A stretch of DNA of 64,000 bases from Deltaproteobacteria bacterium HGW-Deltaproteobacteria-15 (lineage in GTDB: Bacteria; Desulfobacterota; DSM-4660; Desulfatiglandales; HGW-15): the NCBI GenBank assembly GCA_002840535.1, contig PHBH01000010.1:124001-188000 (forward strand), read 5' to 3'. Shown here in pieces: positions 50,204-57,377 of this stretch. Every line of letters begins with the position of its first letter. The stretch's first letter is position 1. A program made the translations under genes and the position numbers. The notes below the pieces were generated by a model that ran no database searches, was not told where the DNA came from, and worked only from the letters and a program-made list of their open reading frames with translations.

Positions 50204-51202
50204 CTATATGCCGCCTCTTCCTTTACACTGACCGTCGATTATTCCCTTTGTGTCTTCGTGTCTCCGTGGGAGAACCCTCTTAATTCTCCCCAACCCAAAG
50301 CTTGTCCCCTGTCCCACATTCACCTGTTCCCCCATCCTCAATAGAGGCAGGAACCGGCTGATCTCTCCTTCAAAGGTGATTGAGCCCCGGAGGCCGCCGA
50401 GTCTCATCAGGGTCTTCTGGCGGGCCGAGTAGCGCGGCCAGTCGTACCAGTGGAGCTTCGACTCTACAACCTTGATTCCCGAAGCCGGCTGTACGAGGCA
50501 TTGGAAGTCAGGGCGTGGTTTGCCGTTCCCGTAAAAGACACAGAGCAGTTCGACCCTCTGGGCCAACCGTTCGAAGAACAGGGGAAAGGTCAGTTTCGTT
50601 GCCAAGTGATTCCCTGACCTGATCCGCAAGGGAGTGAGCAGCTCGACTGTGATGCTTTTACAGCCGTCCTCCTCGCATGGAGAGGCATGTAAAGGAACAG
50701 GAAGCTCGCGCAGGGTCTTTGTGGCGCCGTCGTAGATCTGAACCACGTCTTGGTCTCTTACAAGATCCACATGGAGAACCTCGAACCGCCCCCTTTCTCT
50801 ACCGATGCCTTTCTTGCCGAGCTCCATGAAGGTGTAGACGAAGTAGGGGAGGGCGTCGATGGCACGCCCCATAAGCACAAGCTCGAAATCGAGGGTGCTT
50901 CCGGAGCGAAAGCACTGGCGGTTGGTCAGTGGAGGATTGAGGACGTATGGCGGCGGCGCCGGGTTGAATTTGGCCGCGTCCGGGAAATCAGGAGGAGGGG
51001 AGGGTGCGAAGAGGGAGACGTAGAGGCAGTTGCCTTTCAGGATGCAGGCGGCGCACTCATCTCTTCGAATCGCACACACAAGTCGCCTGAAGGCTGCGCC
51101 AAAGGAGCCGCGGAAGATCCCTCCCTTGTACGGAGGAAGGACCGCAAGGGTCGTCATCTGAATGGAAAAACGGAACCGCTCTATGGGAAGGATCTCTTGC
51201 AC
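50204..51202 (-). CDS. cas6: Cas6, CRISPR RNA-processing endoribonuclease
   Basis: 332 aa, COG5551-type Cas6. It starts with GTG and has only a weak ribosome site. Features are FRGSFGAAFRRLVCAIRRDE with a CxxC-type cysteine pair (CAACILKGNC), the RAMP-like middle, and the terminal glycine-rich loop EQVNVGQGTSFGLGRIKRV. The final 20 residues (PRRHEDTKGIIDG...) are encoded by the right arm of a CACAAAG-type element that has replaced the natural end. It cuts the pre-crRNA of arrays A-C at the UUCG hairpin. It is separate from the csm operon but transcribed the same way. Confidence 0.92.
   Translation of the reverse strand: MQEILPIERFRFSIQMTTLAVLPPYKGGIFRGSFGAAFRRLVCAIRRDECAACILKGNCLYVSLFAPSPPPDFPDAAKFNPAPPPYVLNPPLTNRQCFRSGSTLDFELVLMGRAIDALPYFVYTFMELGKKGIGRERGRFEVLHVDLVRDQDVVQIYDGATKTLRELPVPLHASPCEEDGCKSITVELLTPLRIRSGNHLATKLTFPLFFERLAQRVELLCVFYGNGKPRPDFQCLVQPASGIKVVESKLHWYDWPRYSARQKTLMRLGGLRGSITFEGEISRFLPLLRMGEQVNVGQGTSFGLGRIKRVLPRRHEDTKGIIDGQCKGRGGI
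50244..50273. repeat. Single arm of a CACAAAG-type element inside the 3' end of cas6
   Basis: CCCTTTGTGTCTTCGTGTCT... matches the right arm of the complete elements. On the minus strand it supplies part of the last 20 codons of cas6. Confidence 0.7.
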
Positions 51203-51861
51203 GTCTGAGTAGCCCTCTATTCTTTGAGAAGGAGATCAGCAAAAGAGACCGGATTGATACGATGTGGGAAAAAACCCGTACAATTTGGCACTTGGAGTGG
51301 GATCAGTCAAGGGAAAAGACTGGCTCACACGGAGACACAAAGACCACGGAGGAATGAGAGCATCACTCAGATACTGGATCCCCCGGTTTTTACCGGGGCA
51401 GGCCTTCCGTCCGGGATACTCATTCCTACCCGGACGTTCTTCCTAATGGTTTCATGGAAGTGGTACGACCGAAATAGGAAAAACCGATATGTGGTAACAG
51501 GAAAAATCGTTATTTCCAGTTGGACATATCAGGTTTTCAGCCTTTATCATGCCGCCCAAACTTCATTCCAGGACACCACCTATGCATTTCCTTTTCGGCT
51601 TCACCTGAGTTCATGTGAAAAATTCTGCCCGGGTTCGGTAGGACGGGTGGGGCTGAAAAGGCTCTTCCAGAAATATTCTTCAAAGTCATCTCACTGTAAA
51701 TAACCGCTCTTACCAGATCTCACTACCCGGGAAGGAAAAACCTGGATTCCGGCCTGCGCCGGAATCACGGAACAGGAGGAAAGGAGGATCCATTCCCCGA
51801 ATGGACCGCTTCGTGAGCTTCGTGACTTTGTGTGAGATTTGAACTTTCATAGGAGGGAAGA
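51203..51861. other. 660-base gap with repeat arms and a palindrome
   Basis: No supported gene. A CACAAAG-type left arm at 51322-51352 and a right arm at 51809-51836 could be the two ends of one element with a 450-base interior. A perfect palindrome with nine-base arms (GATTCCGGC ctgc GCCGGAATC) lies at 51745-51766, a repeat type frequent in proteobacteria. The long frame 51224-51703 across this text has no protein-like composition. Confidence 0.55.
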
Positions 51862-52995
51862 ATGTCTGTTCAGGCAGCGAGTGAGTATGCAGTCAAGAGC
51901 ACTGTCCGGATGAAAAGCTTCTTCGCGACAAAATGGGGGATCATTGCGGTCGGAGGCTTTATCGGCGTCTTTGCCGCACTGCTCCAGAAGTGGGGCAATC
52001 CCGGAAACATGGGCATCTGCGTGGCCTGCATGGAGAGAGACATCGCGGGTGCTGTCGGACTTCATAGAGCCGCTGTGGTCCAGTACATGCGGCCGGAGAT
52101 CATCGGATTCGTGCTGGGCTCCTTCATTGCAGCCTATTCGTTCAGGGAGTTCCGGTCCAGGGCAGGGTCGGCGCCGATAGTCAGGTTCATCCTCGGCGCC
52201 TTTGCAATGATCGGCGCTCTCGTGTTCCTGGGATGCCCGTGGCGGGCACTCCTGCGATTCTCCGCTGGGGATGGAAACGCGATTTTCGGGCTTCTCGGTC
52301 TGGTCGGGGGAATTTGGGTGGGGACACTCTTTCTGAAAGGAGGCTATAACCTCGGCCGTTCCACGAAGACCTATACATCAGTGGGGTGGCTGTTGCCTCT
52401 GACCATGCTGGGGTTTCTGGCGCTCATGCTCATTTACCCCCAGGTAAAGGATCAACCGCAAAGCGGAGTGCTCTTTTACAGTCTCAAGGGCCCCGGGTCC
52501 CAGCATGCCCCGCTCCTGGTGTCGCTCGTGATCGGGCTCGCAGTAGGATTTCTGGCCCAAAGAAGCCGTTTCTGCACCATGGGCGCGTTCCGCGATCTCC
52601 TGCTCTTCCGGCAGACCCATCTCCTGCTGGGGTTGGTGGGGCTGGTGGTATTCGCCTTTATCATGAACCTGATACTGGGTCAGTTCCATCCGGGCTTTGC
52701 CAAACAGCCCATTGCCCATACCATGTCTCTCTGGAATTTCGGCGGCATGGTTCTGGCCGGACTCGCGTTCGCTCTGGCAGGCGGGTGCCCGGGCCGGCAG
52801 CTGTTTCTGGCCGGAGAAGGGGACGGAGATGCCGCGGTGTTTGTCATGGGGATGATCGTGGGAGCGGGCTTTTCTCACAATTTCGGACTTGCCAGTTCCC
52901 CCAACGGAGTCGGACCTCACGGCATTGCAGCGGTCATCATCGGCATGTTGGTCTGTCTTTTCATCGGTTTCACCATGAGAACAAGGACTGCATAA
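51862..52995 (+). CDS. yedE: YedE-family putative selenium (or sulfur compound) transporter
   Basis: 377-residue membrane protein with about ten helices, built of two YeeE/YedE half-repeats. Hallmark segments are NMGICVACMERDIAGAVGLH (with the two cysteines), FLGCPWRALLRFSAGDGN, AQRSRFCTMGAFRD and LAGGCPGRQLFLAGEGDGD. AGGAGGG precedes the ATG. The next genes are yedF, a DUF3343 protein and a kinase-fold protein, the set linked to selenium metabolism in anaerobes. Transport of selenium species is inferred from that linkage; thiosulfate transport is known for YeeE relatives. Confidence 0.92.
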   Translation: MSVQAASEYAVKSTVRMKSFFATKWGIIAVGGFIGVFAALLQKWGNPGNMGICVACMERDIAGAVGLHRAAVVQYMRPEIIGFVLGSFIAAYSFREFRSRAGSAPIVRFILGAFAMIGALVFLGCPWRALLRFSAGDGNAIFGLLGLVGGIWVGTLFLKGGYNLGRSTKTYTSVGWLLPLTMLGFLALMLIYPQVKDQPQSGVLFYSLKGPGSQHAPLLVSLVIGLAVGFLAQRSRFCTMGAFRDLLLFRQTHLLLGLVGLVVFAFIMNLILGQFHPGFAKQPIAHTMSLWNFGGMVLAGLAFALAGGCPGRQLFLAGEGDGDAAVFVMGMIVGAGFSHNFGLASSPNGVGPHGIAAVIIGMLVCLFIGFTMRTRTA

Positions 52996-53008
52996 GGAGG
53001 GTTTATTC

Positions 53009-53227
53009 ATGAGCCAGATTGTCGATGCAAGAGGATTGAGCTGCCCCCAGCCCGTGTTGATGACCCTGGAGGAAATGAAAAGGTCGGGCAAGGGCGAGAT
53101 TCATGTTCTGGTGGATACGGATACGTCCAAGGAGAACGTAAGCAGGGCTGCAGTCAGCCAGGGGTGGCAGGTTCTGTCGTTGCAGGAGGAAGGCGACACA
53201 TACCGTATCGTAGTCAGGAAGGAGTGA
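53009..53227 (+). CDS. yedF: YedF/TusA-family sulfur or selenium carrier protein
   Basis: 72 aa, TusA/SirA fold. The active cysteine is in the motif VDARGLSCPQPVLMT at residue 12. It begins 13 bases after yedE. In selenium-metabolising anaerobes YedF is usually longer, with a second DsrE-like domain; here only the TusA part is present and the second function may be supplied by the next gene. Proposed role: carries sulfane sulfur or selenium imported by YedE. Confidence 0.9.
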   Translation: MSQIVDARGLSCPQPVLMTLEEMKRSGKGEIHVLVDTDTSKENVSRAAVSQGWQVLSLQEEGDTYRIVVRKE

Positions 53228-53229
53228 GG

Positions 53230-53787
53230 ATGGGTTTTCTGGGCCTATTCAAGAAGGAGAAAGCAGAACGTCCGAGTACAAATCAAGGCGCGGCGGATCG
53301 CGGCATCCTGGTTTTCGACAATACCAGCGAAGTCATCCGGGCCGAGAACATGCTCAGAGCCGAGGGGTGGCAGATCCGGGTCATGGGGCCGCCCCCGGAG
53401 GTCCGGACGGGCTGCGACCTGGTCATCGAGTTCCCCCTGATCGAGGAGCTCAACATCCTGAGGCTGCTTCGGAAGGGCGGTCTTTCTCCCTTGCAGGTGG
53501 TGCCTGTGGACAGCCCTCTCCTCCAGCCGGTGGATCTCTTTCATGTGAAGGATTTTGGTGAGTACCTCATGGTCAGGGCGGCAAATATGAAGCTGACCAT
53601 TGAGAAAAGCACTCGCACGATTGTCAACATATCCGGCGGCGGATGCCCGGACGTGCCTTACCTTGCAAAGGAGATGGTCGGGAGATCTTTGGCCGAAGCG
53701 CCGAGCCCCAGAGAGATTGGGCACACCCTTTGCGGCTATGCCCTTCAACTCGCCTACGAGGAGATAACCAGGCAATGCTCGCAGTAG
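53230..53787 (+). CDS. DUF3343-containing protein of the selenium module
   Basis: 185 aa, cytoplasmic. After a short charged lead, residues 24-100 form a DUF3343-like alpha/beta domain (GILVFDNTSEVIRAENMLRA, VRTGCDLVIEF). The last 70 residues add a second segment with ISGGGCPDVPYLAKEM and two further cysteines (HTLCGYAL, ITRQCSQ). It follows yedF directly and overlaps the next gene by 13 bases. The exact role is unknown; a thiol or selenol carrier function fits the cysteines and context. Confidence 0.78.
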   Translation: MGFLGLFKKEKAERPSTNQGAADRGILVFDNTSEVIRAENMLRAEGWQIRVMGPPPEVRTGCDLVIEFPLIEELNILRLLRKGGLSPLQVVPVDSPLLQPVDLFHVKDFGEYLMVRAANMKLTIEKSTRTIVNISGGGCPDVPYLAKEMVGRSLAEAPSPREIGHTLCGYALQLAYEEITRQCSQ

Positions 53788-54650
53788 TGGGAACAATCCC
53801 GGAGGAAGATTTCCCTCTATGGGAAGGGCAAGTCCGTCTGGAGGACGACCGGATAGTGGTCGGGGAAAGGGTTGTCCCCGTGAACCGCGGGACCCCTGCT
53901 CTCCTGGGTGCGGCAGTCATGACAGCGGAGATTCTGGATGAACCTCTCCCCTATGCGTATCTCGCAGGCGATACCGGATTGGGCCGCGGCAGCAGACATC
54001 TTTACGAGCATCTTGTCGGGAGGCTTGGACAAATCGACTTGCAGGTTATCGCCTTTCACTACCTCATGCCGGACGTAGACTGGCACAATCGGGTCCTTTT
54101 TGCGGTGGAAGAAATGGAGCAGCGTCCGATCCTCATTGCCGATGCCGGTTTCATGTATGCGGCAAAGATGAGCGGTCAGGCGGAATCTTACGATCTTTTC
54201 ACCCCGGACGTGGGTGAACTGGCCTTCCTGGCCGACGAGGAGGCTCCCCACCCATTCTATACCCGGGGGTTTATCCTTCACGAAGACAACAAGGTCCCGG
54301 ATCTGATTGCGCGGGCCTACGAACACCGGAATGGATCCCGCTGCCTGCTGGTCAAAGGGGCGCGGGATTATGTGGCCTCGGCAGAGGGCATCCAAGAAAC
54401 CATCGATCAGCCGGTTGAAGAAGCACTGGAGGCCATGGGAGGTACCGGCGACACGCTGACCGGAATCGTTTCGGCCCTCATTGCATCGGGCATGGACATA
54501 CAGGAAGCGGCAGCGCTGGCAGCCCGGATCAACCGACTCGCCGGACACTATGCGAAACCGACTCCGGCGACCCAGGTGATGGAGTTGATCAGGCATATTC
54601 CCAAGGCCACAAAAAGGATCCTGGAGCAATATGCTAAAAGAGATGCCTGA
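53775..54650 (+). CDS. NAD(P)H-hydrate dehydratase-like (YjeF C-terminal/ribokinase-fold) protein
   Basis: 291 aa. The ATG at 53775 overlaps the DUF3343 gene; the longer frame is only a shadow of it. Ribokinase-fold signatures are AYLAGDTGLGRGSRHLYEHL, LIADAGFMYA, ESYDLFTPDVGELAFLADEE and the anion-hole motif EAMGGTGDTLTGIVSALIAS. Proteins of this type repair hydrated NAD(P)H, but this one is shorter and sits in a selenium module, where a distinct role is likely. A hairpin follows downstream. Confidence 0.82.
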   Translation: MLAVVGTIPEEDFPLWEGQVRLEDDRIVVGERVVPVNRGTPALLGAAVMTAEILDEPLPYAYLAGDTGLGRGSRHLYEHLVGRLGQIDLQVIAFHYLMPDVDWHNRVLFAVEEMEQRPILIADAGFMYAAKMSGQAESYDLFTPDVGELAFLADEEAPHPFYTRGFILHEDNKVPDLIARAYEHRNGSRCLLVKGARDYVASAEGIQETIDQPVEEALEAMGGTGDTLTGIVSALIASGMDIQEAAALAARINRLAGHYAKPTPATQVMELIRHIPKATKRILEQYAKRDA

Positions 54651-54708
54651 TTGCCGGTCCCCCGTAAACCTGACGATGCCGGGTTACTCATTAGAAGCTC
54701 CTTCCAAT

Positions 54709-54737
54709 GGGGCTCCCTGATTTCTCCAGGGAGTCCC
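54709..54737. terminator. Hairpin between convergent selenium operon and cupin gene
   Basis: GGGGCTCCCTG pairs with CAGGGAGTCCC around ATTTCTC. No T-run follows, so it is a weak or structural terminator shared by both directions. Confidence 0.55.
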
Positions 54738-54753
54738 GCATGGAAGAACCGCC

Positions 54754-55140
54754 CTAGTGGTGGTGCTTTTTTTCCGCCTCTTCCGCCTCCGCCTTGGTCT
54801 TGTGGATGGTTCCGTCCGGATGATTGGGCGGGGAGTAGATGGTGTATAGCTTCAAGTCCTTGTCGGCAGAGGTGTTGACGATGTTGTGCCGGGCGCCCGC
54901 CGGAACAACCACGGCCGAGCCGTCTCCGAGAGGAAACTCCTTTCCATCAATCACCGCCTTTCCGTTCCCCGCCTCAATCCGGAAGAACTGGTCCACCGTG
55001 TCGTGAACCTCCATCCCAATCTCTTCCCTGGGCTTGAGGCTCATCAGCACCAGCTGGCTTTTTGAGCCGGTGAACAGGACTTTGCGAAAGTCCGAATTCT
55101 TCAGAGTTTCACTTTCAATGTGTGTTGAATAGCCCGCCAT
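54754..55140 (-). CDS. Cupin-domain protein
   Basis: 128 aa, a small double-stranded beta-helix. Metal-ligand motifs are partly visible: the first cupin motif reads EIGMEVHDTVDQFFRIEAGNG and the second VVPAGARHNIVNTS. The end is a charged tail with HHH, possibly metal-binding. Cupins of this type often have no known substrate. It is transcribed alone, convergent with the selenium operon. Confidence 0.88.
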   Translation of the reverse strand: MAGYSTHIESETLKNSDFRKVLFTGSKSQLVLMSLKPREEIGMEVHDTVDQFFRIEAGNGKAVIDGKEFPLGDGSAVVVPAGARHNIVNTSADKDLKLYTIYSPPNHPDGTIHKTKAEAEEAEKKHHH

Positions 55141-55299
55141 ACTTGACCTCCTGAAGGGTGATGCTGAACAACGATAGCACCGGTATTCAAGCTCCGGTAT
55201 GCGTGTGAAAGAGAATTTTCAGGAAAGAATGGCAGTATTTCATGTCAAGATTCAGCTCGGTGAAAATGCGCATCTCGATCTCATTGCCAATGAACGGCT

Positions 55300-55322
55300 G
55301 TAGGATGGGTTGACCCCGGCAG
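55300..55322. repeat. Second copy of the GTAGGATGGGTT repeat
   Basis: Identical over 23 bases to 21673-21695. Here only the left half of the hairpin element is evident, in the 300-base gap between the cupin and hcp genes, which otherwise holds nothing recognisable. Confidence 0.65.
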
Positions 55323-55434
55323 TTTTTGAGCCTGTACTGCGATACCGGCGGGATAGAGTGAGGGAGAAACATGGCTGCTCCACTCGGGGCGGAACTCCGG
55401 GTTCCGGAACCCCGCCCCTTGGTTGTCATCGATT

Positions 55435-57195
55435 TCAGGCGAGGATCGCTTTCAGATCTTCCTCAGGGGTCTTGATGGGCATGATGTTGTAGTTCTTGAC
55501 CAGGACGTTCAGCACGTTGGGGGTGATAAATGCCGGCAGCGATGGGCCGATGCGAATGTCCTTTATGTTCAGTGCGAACAGGGTGAGGAGGATGGCCACC
55601 GCCTTCTGCTCGTACCAGGAGAGGACCAGTGAAAGCGGAAGATCGTTGACGCCGCAGTCAAATGCTTTTGCGAGCGCCACTGCGATCTGAACAGCGGAAT
55701 AGGCATCGTTGCACTGACCGATATCCAGCAGCCGGGGGATCCCGCCGATGTCGCCAAGATCCTGGTCGAAGAACTTGAATTTCCCGCAGGCGAGCGTGAG
55801 CACAAGGCAATCGTTGGGCACCTTCCTGACGAACTCCGGGTAGTAACTCCTGCTCGACTTTACCCCGTCACAGCCGGCAACGAGGAAGATATGTTTAATG
55901 GAACCGTTCTTGACCCCTGCAATCACCTTGTCTGCAACACTCATGACCGTGTTTCTGGCAAAACCCACATTGACCACTTTGCCCGTGATATCCCGGGTAA
56001 ACCCGGGCAGCTCCAGTGCCCTGGCGATCACCTGGGAAAAATCATCGTTGTGAACGTGAGGAACCCCGGGCCAGCCGACGAGCCCTGTGGTAAAGATATT
56101 CTGCTGATAGGCGGGCTGAGGTTTCTGGATGCAGTTGGTGGTCATGAGGATTGCGCCGGGGAAATCCTTGAACTCCTGTTTCTGGTTCTGCCATGCGGTG
56201 CCGTAGTGACCGTAAAAATGCGGATACTTCTCCTTCAATTTCGGGTAACCATGGGTAGGCAACATCTCTCCATGGGTATAGATATTGATGCCTCTCCCTT
56301 CGCTCTGGATGAGAATCTGCTCCAAGTCGATCAGATCATGGCCGGAGACCAGAATTGCCTTGCCTTTCCTGGCGCCAAGAGGAACTCTCGTGGGTACGGG
56401 GTGCCCGTATCGTCCCGTGTTCCCAGCGTCAAGCAACTCCATTGCCCGAAGATTCACTTCCCCGCATTTGAGCACCATTCCCAGGAGATCATTTATGCCG
56501 AGATTTTTATTTATGGTGGCGACCAGCCCATCCTGGACGAAATGATATACCGTGCTGTCTTCCTGCCCCAGATCTCTCGCATGATGGGCGTATGCGGAGA
56601 GGCCTTTCAGCCCGAAAATCAGGGTATGCTGAAGGGACAGGAGGTCCGGATCTATGGACGGGTCTGACTTCAAGCCGACCTTCTTGCCCTGTGCAATCAG
56701 TTCACTGGTTGTCGAAGCGGGCTGATAGCTCGCTGACCCATCGTTGACGGGAATGGAGCCCCCGGCTGAGGCCAACTTCTGTTTCAGTCGCTCTCTGAGC
56801 GTAACCGTCTTGCGGACGAGACCATTCAATCTCTCAGGGTCGAAATCCACATTGGTCAAGGTGGCAAACATGGCCGATGGTATGAAGCGGTTGACCTCTT
56901 TGTCTTCTATTCCCTTCTGCCTCCCGGCCACCGCATAGACGGCAAGCCCTTTCAGTGAATAAATGAGCAGATCCTGGAGGGCCGCCACGCCGGACGTTTT
57001 GCCGCAAATGCCCATCGTGGTGCAGCCTGTGCCGTTTGCCGTCTGTTCGCACTGGTAACAGAACATCTTGTTTCCCTGCTCCGGTGTGAGCCCGAAGGCA
57101 TTCGTGGAGCCCAGGATACTCGGGCACAGAGCCGTGGCGGCCACGGTGACGGCGCCTGCCTTGATAAAGCTTCTTCTGGTAATCTCATCTTTCAT
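55435..57195 (-). CDS. hcp: Hybrid-cluster protein (hydroxylamine/NO reductase) with a Tat signal
   Basis: 586 aa. The core is Hcp: N-terminal cluster cysteines Cys46, 49, 58 and 64 (MFCYQCEQT, GTGCTTMGICGK) with Desulfovibrio-type spacing, and the hybrid-cluster ligand region HIFLVAGCDG, VLTLACGKF and DIGQCNDAYSAVQIA. It reduces nitric oxide or hydroxylamine. Unusually, the first 35 residues are a twin-arginine signal (TRRSFIKAGAVTVAATAL), so the enzyme appears to be exported already folded. Hcp is normally cytoplasmic. A FNR-like box lies 85 bases upstream. Confidence 0.93.
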   Translation of the reverse strand: MKDEITRRSFIKAGAVTVAATALCPSILGSTNAFGLTPEQGNKMFCYQCEQTANGTGCTTMGICGKTSGVAALQDLLIYSLKGLAVYAVAGRQKGIEDKEVNRFIPSAMFATLTNVDFDPERLNGLVRKTVTLRERLKQKLASAGGSIPVNDGSASYQPASTTSELIAQGKKVGLKSDPSIDPDLLSLQHTLIFGLKGLSAYAHHARDLGQEDSTVYHFVQDGLVATINKNLGINDLLGMVLKCGEVNLRAMELLDAGNTGRYGHPVPTRVPLGARKGKAILVSGHDLIDLEQILIQSEGRGINIYTHGEMLPTHGYPKLKEKYPHFYGHYGTAWQNQKQEFKDFPGAILMTTNCIQKPQPAYQQNIFTTGLVGWPGVPHVHNDDFSQVIARALELPGFTRDITGKVVNVGFARNTVMSVADKVIAGVKNGSIKHIFLVAGCDGVKSSRSYYPEFVRKVPNDCLVLTLACGKFKFFDQDLGDIGGIPRLLDIGQCNDAYSAVQIAVALAKAFDCGVNDLPLSLVLSWYEQKAVAILLTLFALNIKDIRIGPSLPAFITPNVLNVLVKNYNIMPIKTPEEDLKAILA

Positions 57196-57238
57196 CTTTT
57201 CCCCTCCTTGAAAATTCTTTCCGTCATGAAAGCCCCGA

Positions 57239-57293
57239 CTGTCATGACAGGATCATCTCACTTGGGAGGGGACAGGGAATTGATCTAAGTCAA
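57239..57293 (-). promoter_or_regulatory. Candidate operators upstream of hcp: FNR-like box and GTCATGA repeats
   Basis: TTGATCTAAGTCAA at 57280-57293 fits the CRP/FNR dyad TTGAT-N4-RTCAA. The palindrome CTGTCATGACAG lies at 57239-57250, and a second GTCATGA at 57223-57229. All are within 100 bases of the hcp start. Hcp genes are commonly controlled by CRP/FNR-family regulators such as HcpR. Confidence 0.5.
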
Positions 57294-57377
57294 AAGCTGG
57301 AAACTTTTTTGGGGGGTTGTGGAACCCGGAGAGGCGAAGGAAAGACTCTGATGCCCCGGACGCAAGTATGGGAAACG

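Noticed and set aside
51224..51703. 159-codon plus-strand frame downstream of nothing
   Set aside because: It runs through repeat arms and has no recognisable domain or ribosome site.
38000..52000. cas1/cas2 adaptation genes
   Set aside because: None present around the arrays; every sizeable frame is otherwise assigned, so acquisition genes must be elsewhere or absent.
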